Shown piece after piece: positions 54,493-63,854 of a stretch of DNA of 64,000 nucleotides. How positions within the stretch are numbered: the stretch's first letter is position 1; each line of letters starts with the position of its first letter. Below the pieces are notes generated by a model that was not told the DNA's origin, did not search any database, and saw only the letters and a list, made by a program, of their open reading frames with translations. The stretch is from contig NZ_JACJVO010000021.1 in assembly GCF_014212055.1 (NCBI RefSeq), positions 186,001 to 250,000 on the forward strand. Reading direction: 5' to 3'. The DNA is from Cohnella zeiphila. GTDB lineage: Bacteria; Bacillota; Bacilli; Paenibacillales; Paenibacillaceae. The position numbers were made by a program, and so were the translations under genes.

Positions 54493-54756
54493 ATGTCGGA
54501 AAATACCACTTCAGGGTATGACCGCAGAAGAACGGAACGCTATGAATCAACACATCGCCTATTGGACGGAAAAGCAAAATCAGGAGATTGCACTGATTTT
54601 CGGCCCTGTTCGAAAACCGAACGACCCTCATGGACTCGCCATCATTGAGGTTGAGAATGCAGATCAAGTCCCAAAACTCATTGCAGAAGATCCTGCCGTG
54701 ATGCGGGAATAATGACTACAGACTTTTATCCAATGATGGCAGTCTTACCGAAGTAA
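54493..54756 (+). pseudogene. YciI/YCII-like domain protein, frameshifted
   Basis: From 54518 one frame gives MTAEERNAMNQHIAYWTEKQ, IFGPVRKPND, GLAIIEVENADQVPKLIAED, then a premature stop. A single frame change near 54705 restores AGIMTTDFYPMMAVLPK and a stop at 54754-54756, the expected YCII ending. The N-terminus (first strand) is also out of frame. The fold is a small ferredoxin-like domain of unclear function. Confidence 0.6.
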
Positions 54757-54899
54757 CACGTAGGGACGGATAAGATAATCGAATAGCGTATATCTGTAAA
54801 GCAAAGGAGGGCAGCCCCTTTACAACTTTGACAACAAAAAGAAACCGTTCTTTGGTAAAATGGAGGTACCACCCAACCATAACCAAAGGAGGGGTTTCT

Positions 54900-56456
54900 T
54901 TGCACATTCAATATACCATGGACCAACTTTTCTTGCCAATGGACCTTGAGGACGACATCCCTCCTCAGCATGTCGTTCGTGTCGTCAACGAAGCCATCAA
55001 TCGCTCGGACGACAAAATTTTCGCTGTCGCGTATCCCGGCGGTGGACGAGACAGATACCATCCGAAGATGCTCACCAAAGTCATCATCTACGCCTATACG
55101 CAGCGGATTTACTCGTCTCGCCAAATCGAAAAAGCCGTACGTGAAAACATAACGTTCATGTGGATTGCCGGCAGACAGCGTCCGGATTTTCGCACCATCA
55201 AACGTTTCCGTTCCAAGCGCATGAAAGAGACGTCCTGGAGACGATCTTCACTGACGTCCTTCAATTACTCGCCGAGGGAAAATACATAAGGCTTGAGCAC
55301 TATTTTGTCGAAGGTACCAAGATCGAAGCCAATGCCAATCGGTATACGTTCGTCTGGGGCAAGGCGGTCATGAATCAGAAGGAAAGTTGCAGGAGAAAGT
55401 ACAGGCCCTGATTGCAACTATCGAAGAAACAGAAAAGCAAGAAGAGCAGGATCAGGGCAGCCAGGACCTCATCGAACTGGACGAAGCGTCCTCGCTAACG
55501 AGCGACAAGCTGGGGGCCGCCGTTCAGCAACTAGAGGCCAAGCTGCAAGCAAAGCCAGAAGACAAGCCCCTAAGGAAAGCGGTCAGCACGCTCCGCAAGG
55601 ACCTGCTCCCCCGTCTGCAAAAATATGAGGCGCAGCAGGAGATCCCTGGAGATCGGAATAGCTACAGCAAGACGGATCCTGACGCTACTTTCATGCGCAT
55701 GAAGGAAGACCACATGCGCAACGGACAGCTTAAACCGGGTTACAATGTTCAGATTGGAACGGAAAATCAGTTCATTATCGGTTATAGTCTCCACCAACGG
55801 CCGACGGACACGCGGTGCCTAAAGCCTCACTTGAGAAGGTCAAAGCCGCGCTTGGCAAGCTGCCGGAAATGGTCATCGCGGACGCCGGTTATGGAGGGGA
55901 GGAGAACTACGCTTACTTGGAAGAAGAAAACATGGAGGCTCTCGAAGTACAGTACCTATCACAAGGAGAAGTCGAAAGCATGGCAGAAAGACATCAGCAA
56001 AATAGACAACTGTCAATATCACGAAGATGAGGACAGCTGGACGTGTGCAGCAGGACGAAAATTGCTCTTCCGATATGAAAGCAAAGAAACGACGGAAAGC
56101 GGGTTTGAGATTCGAAAGCGGCATTACCGAAGCTGAAGTTGCGAAGGATGCCCGCTAAAGAGTGCTTGCACCAAGGCGCAAGGGGATCGGGAAATTAGCG
56201 TTAGCCTACAGTATTTGCGTTATAAACAATAAGTGAAAGAGAAACTCCGAAGTGAGGAAGGGCATGAACTGGCGGTTCGAAGGATGATCGAGCCGGAGAG
56301 TGAATTTGGACAGATAAAGAACAAACGGGGATTCCGGCGATTCCTGCTTCGAGGCCTGCCGAAAGTGAGCCTCAGGTCGGATGGCTTGCGCTTGCCCATA
56401 ATTTGATAAAGAAAGCGGCAATAGACCAGAAACGTAAACTGGCGGTACAGGGATAA
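54900..56456 (+). pseudogene. IS1182-family transposase, multiply frameshifted
   Basis: TTG 54900 follows AAAGGAGG. Pieces in order: FLPMDLEDDIPPQHVVRVVN and YHPKMLTKVIIYAYTQRIYS, IAGRQRPDFRTIKRFR; after a shift LLAEGKYIRLEHYFVEGTKI; after another, a Glu/Gln-rich coiled-coil insert, YSKTDPDATFMRMKEDHM, LKPGYNVQIGTENQFIIGYS; then VIADAGYGGEENYAYLEEEN (DDE region), a CEGCPLKSACTKA-like zinc part, and GQIKNKRGFRRFLLRGL with LIKKAA at the end (stop 56454-56456). At least five shifts. A GAGACAGCCCC end lies at 56536-56546; no matching inverted left end is seen. Confidence 0.88.
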
Positions 56457-56588
56457 CCTCCCTGATACCATTTCTTCATTTCCGGCATGTTTATTCGTCA
56501 AGCGAGCTGTCCGTCACGTGAGCGAACTTACTTCTGAGACAGCCCCTCTTTTGCCCGAGGAATATGCTATTCTGCCAGTTAATTGAAC

Positions 56589-56614
56589 AGCCTGCCGGAT
56601 CCCGCCGGCAGGCT
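56589..56614 (-). terminator. Terminator-like hairpin after the CBO0543-type gene
   Basis: Perfect 10-base arms AGCCTGCCGG/CCGGCAGGCT with a 6-base loop, 6 bases beyond the minus-strand stop. The following T run is weak. Confidence 0.7.
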
Positions 56615-56620
56615 TATCGT

Positions 56621-57154
56621 TTATTGTTGGTTAAATAAGCCAGTACACTTAGAGGTACTCCCTCCCGTTTGTTTCTTCATAAACCAGAGATAAAACAGCC
56701 TGGACAGGTAGAAGGTAAACAGAAGTGAGCCCCAAGACCAATACCAATGCCAATTTATGTACCTAATGAGGTGAGTATGTTTTTCTAATAGCACCTCCGC
56801 GGCGGTCATCCAGCTAGGGAAAAACAGATACCATAGTGTTTTGTGGACAACACTCTTATTCTCCGGAAATCTCAAATTAAAAACGATACAGATTGAAGGA
56901 TAAATAAAATACTCGAAAGAGAAACTGCTTCTTGACGCATAGGGGAACTCCCGTACAGGATATTCTAATAATTTGTACTGCACAACCAGAAACCCAAAGA
57001 GCCAAGTCAGCGCTTGCTTAAACAAAAAGATGACTATGGCTTCCCGCATTTTGTTACGCGGAGTCGTGATGATGACAAGCACACTGGTTACGATCCAGAT
57101 TCCAATCAAAATGATTCTATCCATTGTCATAAATACATCTAACCTCGATTGCAT
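56621..57154 (-). CDS. CBO0543-type integral membrane protein
   Basis: Up to 177 residues with about five membrane helices (MDRIILIGIWIVTSVLVIIT, VIFLFKQALTWLFGFLVV, FEYFIYPSICIVFNL, a WYLFFPSWMTAAEVLLEKHT segment and LLFTFYLSRLFYLW). The EKHTHLIRYINWHWYWSWG loop is the family's hallmark. The family is common in Bacillales and of unknown function. The start is uncertain: Met codons at 57154, 57130 and 57124, with GAGGT about 11 bases before 57130. It lies alone between the IS1182 relic and the phospholipase gene. Confidence 0.8.
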   Translation of the reverse strand: MQSRLDVFMTMDRIILIGIWIVTSVLVIITTPRNKMREAIVIFLFKQALTWLFGFLVVQYKLLEYPVREFPYASRSSFSFEYFIYPSICIVFNLRFPENKSVVHKTLWYLFFPSWMTAAEVLLEKHTHLIRYINWHWYWSWGSLLFTFYLSRLFYLWFMKKQTGGSTSKCTGLFNQQ

Positions 57155-57626
57155 GGGATGTTCTCAGTATCGCCAAAAACCACAACCATAATAAAGGCCG
57201 AGGTAATCGCTCCATGCGGCTTCGCGATCTTCGCGGGACTTCTTCCAGAATTGAAACGCGCAGAGCTGTGCCAGCGTGTAGTCGATGTTTGGTAGGGTTA
57301 AACTGCGTTTACGTATGTTTGGACCGTTTTTCCCGTTGCAAAAGACTCCTCATTCTGAACCATACCCACGAACTCGCGCCAACTTCCCAAGCAACTTAAA
57401 TACAGACTGCTGCTTACCAAAGCGCATAACCTGAACATTATGCTCATGCAGCTTGCCAAAGACAGGATTTGTTCCTACAAGTGTGAGCGTCGCAAGACCA
57501 ATTGATTCGACAGACACTTGTTCATCGATCGCAGCCGCTTCCTCGTTCGATCCGATGTCAAGCTTCATTCGCTAAAGGTGAGCGGACTTCATTTGGACAA
57601 TCACTTTCTGCGACCATTTCTACTGT
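57155..57626. other. Mostly non-coding stretch with one doubtful small ORF
   Basis: The only gene-like item is the minus-strand frame 57350-57568, listed separately. The rest is unassigned. Confidence 0.5.
57350..57568 (-). CDS. Small unrecognised protein, possibly a fragment
   Basis: 72 codons with natural-looking codon use; segments VESIGLATLTLVGTNPVFGK, LHEHNVQVMRFGKQQSVFKL look like alternating strands and helices and faintly recall STAS-type anti-anti-sigma domains. No clear ribosome site. It may be the end of a larger lost gene; low certainty. Confidence 0.3.
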   Translation of the reverse strand: MKLDIGSNEEAAAIDEQVSVESIGLATLTLVGTNPVFGKLHEHNVQVMRFGKQQSVFKLLGKLARVRGYGSE

Positions 57627-59099
57627 TTATAATAGCGGTGAAAGCAGGCGTGCTGTCTGATCGATGATGCGCTGTAGATACGAGCGATGTTGCAATTCTT
57701 CTATGAGTAAAGGCGTGGAATCCATGAGATCACGCTCGAATTGCTTGGTGAGATCCCGCGCCGTGTCGACACTGTACAACATTTCTAGTATTTCGTAATT
57801 CAGTCGAAAGCTTCGCAAATCGTAATTCGCCGAACCGATCCCTGCCATTTCCTCATCAATGATCATCACTTTTGCATGGACCATGCCTTTCTCGTACATA
57901 TATATGTGAACCCCCGCTTCCAGCAGTTCTCCATAAAAGGAACGGCTCGCAGGTCCCACGATTTTTGGAGTAACATGCCGCGGAACCATCAATCTTACGC
58001 ATACGCCTCGTGCCACGGCTGTTTTTAAAGCCATGATGATATCCGCATCCGGCACGAAATAAGGCGTCGTGATGTCAAGGGTCCGAGTCGCCTGCGTCAT
58101 ACAAATGAAGTAAGCCTGACGGATGACTTGAGTTGGCACGCCAGGATTACTTTCCAGTGTCTGCAGGTAAGCATGATGCTCCGGACCTGGAGCGTGATCG
58201 GCCTCACCCAGGTCAGCTCCCCATTCTCCCGTCGAGGGTGTTAATCCGCCTAAAGGATTGTCGAATTGTGACCTCTGATTTTTATCAGGAGAGGGCTTCA
58301 GCGAAGATTTTCTGTTCATCTTTTCCTGCGTCGCGATTTTCCAATGGACATCGAATAGCACTTGTAAATCGTTCGCAGCCTCCCCAAGAATGCGCATATG
58401 GGTATCACGCCAGAATCCTACATCGGGCTTTAATCCCGTATACTCATATCCTACATTGATGCCGCCAGTAAAAGCCTCTTTTCCGTCAATCACGACATTC
58501 TTGCAATGATCGCGGTAGGTCAAAGCGGGTAGCCAGGGAAAACGAATCGGAAATATCGTCCGACATTCGATTCCAGACTCCATCATCCGATTGATCTGAC
58601 TGCGCGGAAATTGCCAACTTCCCCAACCGTCTCTAACAAACCGGATCTGCACGCCGGATTTGGCCCGTTCGATCAATACGTCCGTGATCCTTCTGCCGAC
58701 TTGGTCATCCCGATAAATATAATACTCCACATCAATTGTGTGTTGCCCGTTCTGTAGGGATTCGATGAGCTTCTTATAGGTTTCAATGCCGTTGGTTAGA
58801 ATTTGGACACGCCCTTTACGATGACCGTGCACGGTCAACGGCCATAATGATGAGGCGATGATCGAGGATGCTCGGCTGAACGAATCAGGCAATGGATCCA
58901 CTACATCATGCGAAGATGTGAGTCTCTCCCGACGAATTCGCACCGGATTGGCAATGAGGAGATAGATACCGAAACCGATTATCGGCAGAATAAGAGCGAT
59001 TACCAGCCAATTCAAAGCTTTTGCCGGTTTGCGCACTTCTCGGATGGCTACGATTATCATAAAGAATGCATTCAATATGTAGAGCCCTAAAATCCACAT
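57627..59099 (-). CDS. cls: Cardiolipin synthase-type phospholipase D family protein
   Basis: 490 residues. ATG 59099 is chosen because GAGGAGGT lies eight bases upstream; an extension to 59288 is rejected. Two N-terminal helices (MWILGLYILNAFFMIIVAI; LNWLVIALILPIIGFGIYLL), then two HKD catalytic motifs: His198 in HCKNVVIDGKEAFTGG and His408 in VHAKVMIIDEEMAGIGSANY. This is the bacterial cardiolipin synthase plan: transfer of a phosphatidyl group between two phosphatidylglycerols at the inner membrane. A roughly 35-residue insert after IATQEK (Lys/Ser/Pro/Gly-rich) is not typical. It lies 191 bases downstream of gerAC on the same strand and could share forespore expression. Confidence 0.9.
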   Translation of the reverse strand: MWILGLYILNAFFMIIVAIREVRKPAKALNWLVIALILPIIGFGIYLLIANPVRIRRERLTSSHDVVDPLPDSFSRASSIIASSLWPLTVHGHRKGRVQILTNGIETYKKLIESLQNGQHTIDVEYYIYRDDQVGRRITDVLIERAKSGVQIRFVRDGWGSWQFPRSQINRMMESGIECRTIFPIRFPWLPALTYRDHCKNVVIDGKEAFTGGINVGYEYTGLKPDVGFWRDTHMRILGEAANDLQVLFDVHWKIATQEKMNRKSSLKPSPDKNQRSQFDNPLGGLTPSTGEWGADLGEADHAPGPEHHAYLQTLESNPGVPTQVIRQAYFICMTQATRTLDITTPYFVPDADIIMALKTAVARGVCVRLMVPRHVTPKIVGPASRSFYGELLEAGVHIYMYEKGMVHAKVMIIDEEMAGIGSANYDLRSFRLNYEILEMLYSVDTARDLTKQFERDLMDSTPLLIEELQHRSYLQRIIDQTARLLSPLL

Positions 59100-59290
59100 T
59101 ACAAAAACCTCCTCATAATTATCTCTTACAAATAAGTTGCCCAAATTTCGGGGGAATATCCAATTTGTTAACTGATCGATCTCGAAACTTACACAACTTA
59201 TTTTTGGAGGAAAGGGGGAAATACCTTCGAATGTGTATTCTGAGCCCTGTTTATGGATAATTGAGGGCCCTGGAGCAGGGATGACCATTA

Positions 59291-60397
59291 TTAAAACTCG
59301 CCGCTAACTTTGGTTAGCGGTTGAATATTCAGATCGATTCGAACATTTAGCCGCATCTTCCGCCATTCCTGCAGCCATTCCTCCCTGTCAATCGGCTTGG
59401 AAGCCGGGCGTAGCGTCAAGTCTCCGATCTGAAGGGGGTCGACGCCCTCTCGCTGCATCGACTCCAGCAACGCGCGCGTCTGCTGTTCCAACCAGGACTG
59501 GATCTCTTTCTTCAGGGCACCTAGTTCACTTCGCTTATACAGATTCCGAGCCCCTCGATACTCCTGGATTCGGCCTCTTAACGCCACCGTAACGGATAGC
59601 TCTGAATGGTCCCGGCTTAGCTTCCAGCGCACTTTGGATCGAAGCTGTCCGATCGTCGTGTAATACCGCGGAATCGGGAACAGCTTTAGTACATGCCGGT
59701 TGGACAAAAGCTGAAACATTTGATCCTTTGACTTATCCGTATTCGCGACAAGCCTGTCTCGCTTAAAGAAGGCGCTTCCTTCGTAAACAAAATCCGCCTC
59801 GTCGGCCTGGAAGATCGGCAGGACAGGATCTGAATAGCGGGAATATACCTTTTTCATAAATTGATGCAAATTGACGATGGTTAGTTCGCCCTGGTTTTTG
59901 CGCTCGTAATGTTTGAACATCCGGTATAACGCGTAATCCAGTTGGCTTTGCTCCTTGAGCTGGGAACCGACGTAACGATCGAAATCTCCCTTAACCACCG
60001 CAAGGAAGAGCCGCTGGGAAATTTCCGGATTCGTCATCAACGTATTGATGATAGAACCGATGCCTTTTCGCGCCAATGATTCGCTGATGAGCAGAATCCT
60101 CAGCTGACCGAGCTTCCATTCACGATCATAACGAAGATTAAAGCCTTTGGTTCCTTGCTCCAAAAGATCGACTTGAAGCGTCAGCAGCTTCTTCGGTTCT
60201 TGGATCAGCGGTGGTACCATCGTGCTGATCTTCAGTTTGCCGCCCGTTCCTTCGTCGATCGACCAGAAGATTACCGGTGCCAGTTCCTCGAGGGTGTTCT
60301 TCTGAGGCAGCGGCCTGCAGCCGGAGACTGCCACGCAGACGCTTCCGAGAAAAAGAAATAAGGGTAGCCATTTCGTTGCCCGCACGACCTCAAGCAC
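59291..60397 (-). CDS. gerAC: Ger(x)C-family spore germination lipoprotein
   Basis: About 369 residues. GTG 60397 overlaps the gerAB stop by 8 bases; GTG 60385 is an alternative, and the longer frame to 60520 is rejected. Lipoprotein signal ATKWLPLFLFLGSVCVAVSG with Cys next. Then the GerAC N-domain (LTLQVDLLEQGTKGFNLRYD, ILLISESLARKGI) and C-domain (GSAFFKRDRLVANTDKSKD, EIQSWLEQQTRALLESMQRE, GVDPLQIG). It is the C subunit of a nutrient germinant receptor on the spore inner membrane. Symbol marks the subunit class; which germinant is sensed is unknown. Confidence 0.93.
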   Translation of the reverse strand: MLEVVRATKWLPLFLFLGSVCVAVSGCRPLPQKNTLEELAPVIFWSIDEGTGGKLKISTMVPPLIQEPKKLLTLQVDLLEQGTKGFNLRYDREWKLGQLRILLISESLARKGIGSIINTLMTNPEISQRLFLAVVKGDFDRYVGSQLKEQSQLDYALYRMFKHYERKNQGELTIVNLHQFMKKVYSRYSDPVLPIFQADEADFVYEGSAFFKRDRLVANTDKSKDQMFQLLSNRHVLKLFPIPRYYTTIGQLRSKVRWKLSRDHSELSVTVALRGRIQEYRGARNLYKRSELGALKKEIQSWLEQQTRALLESMQREGVDPLQIGDLTLRPASKPIDREEWLQEWRKMRLNVRIDLNIQPLTKVSGEF

Positions 60398-61505
60398 GCC
60401 CTTTCCTGCGAATGGCGACCACAAGCAGCAGTGGAACCACCGCATAGCCGGCCGCGCCAAGCCCGATTTGCAGATCCTGCCAGATATTGAGCCGTACTTT
60501 CGATTCCCAAGACCATTCATCGGCGCAAGCGATCGCAGCCGTTACGATCGCGCAGCAGACCAGAAACGCCGTTCGTACCGGAGGTCGGTTCGCTCGATTC
60601 GCCACGATCCGCACCCCCCCGAAGAACAGCAGAAGGAATAAGGAGAGCGCATAAATAAAATAAATCATATGGATCGGCACGACGAAGATATCGATGCGCT
60701 CGAAGATGGGCGATTGGAAGTATCGGGTCATATCGACCACCGGAAAACGAATCGTGCTCAAATAACGGGGACCGTAAAATATAACCGCGGTCGCGAATAA
60801 AACCAAGTACTCAAGAATGGTCATGGTGTTGCCGATAGACATGTACTTCAACGGATGCCGCCGAGGATTGAGCCAGGGAGCCAAACAGACCAAATACTCC
60901 GGGCCCGACAATGAGGAGAATAAGAGGAGCAATGAGTTCCAATCTCCTGCGGACCAACTTGGCGGCAGGATGGGATACAGATCCCGGATAGAACCATGGC
61001 CGGCAAACCAGAAGTAGAGGAACAAGATCAGAATCCAGAATGTGCAGAGAAAAGCAATGACCACGAAACGGATCAAGCTCTCCATACCGTGCATCGCTAT
61101 AAAGCAAGCGAGCGCTGCCGGGAAGAGAATCAACCACGTACGGTTCATCGTCGGAAAGATGAACTGCTGGATGATGTCTGTGTAGCCAAGCGTTATCACG
61201 ATGATTTTGACCGTCAGCGCAACCAGACCGATTGCCGCCAGAAAACGGAGCGTCGTACCGCCGAATAAGTTGACGAATCCGCCTCGTCCTTGTTCGGGAT
61301 ATCGGGAAGCGAACCATTTGGAGAGCAGCCACAGGTTGAGTTGCGACAGAACTCCTGCGGCGAATATCGCCCAGATCATATAAGGCTGGACCAGATAGGC
61401 AGGAATAACGAGCGCGAAATAGACCATTTGAAGCCGGTTTACGAGCAACATCGCATACAGTCCGCCATAATCGGTCGTCCGGCGGAAGATTGAGAAGGGG
61501 GTCAC
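60390..61505 (-). CDS. gerAB: GerAB-type spore germination receptor permease subunit
   Basis: 371 residues, about ten membrane helices. GTG 61505 forms a GTGA overlap with the gerAA stop and has AAAGGAG nine bases upstream; the extension to 61535 is less likely. APC-superfamily-like GerAB pattern: YAMLLVNRLQMVYFALVIPA, FVNLFGGTTLRFLAAIGLVA, SLSGPEYLVCLAPWLNPRRH and RYFQSPIFERIDIFVVPIHM (the conserved F-E-R-I-D near helix 8). It is thought to bind the germinant in the membrane. Coupled translation with both neighbours. Confidence 0.93.
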   Translation of the reverse strand: MTPFSIFRRTTDYGGLYAMLLVNRLQMVYFALVIPAYLVQPYMIWAIFAAGVLSQLNLWLLSKWFASRYPEQGRGGFVNLFGGTTLRFLAAIGLVALTVKIIVITLGYTDIIQQFIFPTMNRTWLILFPAALACFIAMHGMESLIRFVVIAFLCTFWILILFLYFWFAGHGSIRDLYPILPPSWSAGDWNSLLLLFSSLSGPEYLVCLAPWLNPRRHPLKYMSIGNTMTILEYLVLFATAVIFYGPRYLSTIRFPVVDMTRYFQSPIFERIDIFVVPIHMIYFIYALSLFLLLFFGGVRIVANRANRPPVRTAFLVCCAIVTAAIACADEWSWESKVRLNIWQDLQIGLGAAGYAVVPLLLVVAIRRKGRA

Positions 61506-63025
61506 GACGGTTTTCTCCTTTGGCTGTATCTCCACTTATACAAGGGCAGTAAATACGAGGGCCGCTGCCTCATGGCTTTAAGGGGGCCGCGTATGAACAA
61601 ATCGATCCAGTCTTTGCCCAGAAAAGGCGCGACAGGAGCCAGATAAGGTCGATTCAAGGAAGTCAGACCGTTCAGATGGGCCAACAGGGCAACCATGCCA
61701 AGCACCATTCCCGGAACTCCCAGCCAGGAGGCCAGCATGAGGAAAGTCATATGAACGATCAGACTGGACTTGCTTAATACATAATTGGGGGAAAGAAAGG
61801 AGGCGATCGCCGATATGCCGGCCAGGACGATCAACACTTTGCTGGCAAAGCCGGCCTCCACGGATGCTTGGCCGATGACGATGCCGCCGATGACGCCAAG
61901 CGTTTGGCTCGTCTTGCTCGGCATTCGCAGACTGGCTTCCTTAATGATCTCCAGCGTCATCAGCATGGCCATCGCCTCCCAGAACGGCGACAGCGGCAGC
62001 CGGCTCCGCGATTCCAGCAGCACATAAAGGATCTGCAGCGGAATCATCTGATAATGGTAAGTGCATAAGGCAACGTACAGCGGAATTAGTGTGAACGATA
62101 AGAAATAGCTGAAGTAGCGTAGGCACCGCAACGAACTGGCCACGATCCAACGGTTGATGTAATCTTCGGGCGACTGAAACAGATTGAAAAAAGTGATCGG
62201 CGCGATCAGGGCAAAAGGCGTATTGTCGACGAGGATAACCAGCTTTCCCATATTCAGTGAATTGACACAAGAATCTGGTCGGTCCGACTGCATAAACTGC
62301 GGGAACAGGCTCGCGTTATGATCTTCCATAAAGGCGGCGACATGGGAAGAATCGAGAAACATGTCGTAATCGATTTTGGACAGTTTTGCTTTGGCGACGT
62401 TCACCAGATCCGGATTCGTGATTCCTTCCAAGTACATAAGAACGACGGTTGTCCGGCTTAAGGTACCGACCAAGAACTTTTCAGCTTTTAGCTTCATTAC
62501 CGGCAGACGCCGTCGAATCAACGTCATATTTTCGTCGATCTGTTCGCTGAAGCTATCCTTCGGGCCCAGCAGGATCGTCTCCGTCTCCGAAGATTCGATC
62601 GCTCGTCCGAGAGGATTTTCCAGTTTGCAGCTTCGCCATATCCCGGTTTCGCCGTCGTAAATGAGGACGGAGCCTTGCATTAATCGGCCGTTCGCTTCGG
62701 ACTGCAGGGTGAATGGGGAGAGGGTGACGCTCACGCTTCGGACCCACGAGCCCGGCTCTTGGCCGTTCGTGTCTTCTCTTTCGCTCCCAATTGTCGACAA
62801 CGGTTCGAGCACGGCTTCGTTTAACCGTTCGGAGTCGATCAGTGTAATGACGTAAACAATCGTCAACGATCGTCCGTTCGGGAGTGGGCATTCTTGCACT
62901 TCGGCATCTGCCATGCAGTCTAACGATTGACAGAGCGCTTCCAATCGAACGGGAACATCGAGAGCTTGCTCTAGGTTAGCGTCAGACGAACTGAGTCGAT
63001 CGGTTCCCGATAATTTGCGCTTCAA
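61502..63025 (-). CDS. gerAA: GerAA-type spore germination receptor subunit
   Basis: 507 residues from TTG 63025, eight bases after GGGAAGGGG; the in-frame ATG at 63052 lacks a site. N-terminal soluble region (1-260) and a C-terminal membrane part (about 280-470). Family words: VRRRLPVMKLKAEKFLVGTL-like stretch, LYLEGITNPDLV-type segment, GKLVILVDNTPFALIAPITF, FQSPEDYINRWIVASSLRCL, LPLSPFWEAMAMLMTLEIIK. First gene of a complete A-B-C receptor operon driven by a sigma-G-like promoter 62 bases upstream. Confidence 0.93.
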   Translation of the reverse strand: MKRKLSGTDRLSSSDANLEQALDVPVRLEALCQSLDCMADAEVQECPLPNGRSLTIVYVITLIDSERLNEAVLEPLSTIGSEREDTNGQEPGSWVRSVSVTLSPFTLQSEANGRLMQGSVLIYDGETGIWRSCKLENPLGRAIESSETETILLGPKDSFSEQIDENMTLIRRRLPVMKLKAEKFLVGTLSRTTVVLMYLEGITNPDLVNVAKAKLSKIDYDMFLDSSHVAAFMEDHNASLFPQFMQSDRPDSCVNSLNMGKLVILVDNTPFALIAPITFFNLFQSPEDYINRWIVASSLRCLRYFSYFLSFTLIPLYVALCTYHYQMIPLQILYVLLESRSRLPLSPFWEAMAMLMTLEIIKEASLRMPSKTSQTLGVIGGIVIGQASVEAGFASKVLIVLAGISAIASFLSPNYVLSKSSLIVHMTFLMLASWLGVPGMVLGMVALLAHLNGLTSLNRPYLAPVAPFLGKDWIDLFIRGPLKAMRQRPSYLLPLYKWRYSQRRKPS

Positions 63026-63086
63026 AACGAAGACCCCTTCCCTGTAAGTCAAAGCTTAGCCAATCCCCTCAGTGGTGGATGTTGGT

Positions 63087-63116
63087 TAGTATGGGCGGGG
63101 GCTGAAAAATTATCCA
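63087..63116 (-). promoter_or_regulatory. Sigma-G (forespore) promoter of the gerA operon
   Basis: Minus strand: -35 TGGATA (63116-63111), 17-base spacer, -10 CATACTA (63093-63087). The -10 is a perfect match to the sigma-G form and the -35 differs by one base from TGAATA. Germinant receptor operons are known sigma-G targets, so the fit in sequence and gene class is strong. Confidence 0.8.
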
Positions 63117-63228
63117 ACTGCAACACATGTTCGTGCCCATAAAGAAAGTGAAGGAAATATCGTTGTCGTTCGCGGATTGAAATAGGGCGCGAGGGTACAT
63201 TAATTCTGGTTAGACACCTATAGAAACC

Positions 63229-63834
63229 GAAACGCGGCTTTCGATCGTACTCGGATGCGGTCCGGTGGGGCTGCTTGCGCAGAAATTTTGCTGGCTCAAA
63301 GGCGCCAAACGCGTCATCGCGGTAGATTATATCGATTATCGGCTGCAGCATGCCAAGCGGAATAATCACGTGGAGACGGTCAACTTCGAATCGCAGCCGG
63401 AAATCGACGGCTACTTAAAGGAGATAACGAAGGGCGGCGCCGATGTGGTCATCGATGCCGTAGGGGTGGACGGCAAGATGAGCGATCTGGAGTTTCTCGC
63501 CAGCGGCTTGAAGCTTCAGGGAGGCTCGCTCGGCGCGCTTATCACAGCTACTCAGGCAGTTCGGAAGGGCGGAACGATCCAAATTACCGGCGTTTACGGC
63601 GGCAGGTATAACGGCTTCCCGTTAGGCGACATCATGCAGCGCAACGTCAACATCCGGTCCGGCCAAGCTCCGGTCATTCACTACATGCCCCATATGTACG
63701 AGCTGGTCGCCAGTGGCAAAGTGGACCCGGGCGATATTATCACGCACGTGATTCCTCTCGGCGAAGCCAAGCACGGCTACGACATCTTCGACACCAAATC
63801 GGATAACTGCATCAAGGTCATTCTCAAACCATAG
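63229..63834 (+). pseudogene. Zinc-dependent alcohol dehydrogenase, N-terminally truncated
   Basis: The open frame begins inside the Rossmann domain: IVLGCGPVGLLAQKFCWLKG then VIAVDYIDYRL, GADVVIDAVGVDG, AVRKGGTIQITGVYGG and the C-terminal DTKSDNCIKVILKP. The catalytic N-terminal half (zinc Cys and GHE motif) is missing and upstream bases 63026-63228 carry only the gerA control region. Resembles the formaldehyde-dehydrogenase-like MDR group. Deletion has removed about 190 residues, so it is not a working enzyme. Confidence 0.82.
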
Positions 63835-63854
63835 CGCGGAAGGGACGACTTGCC

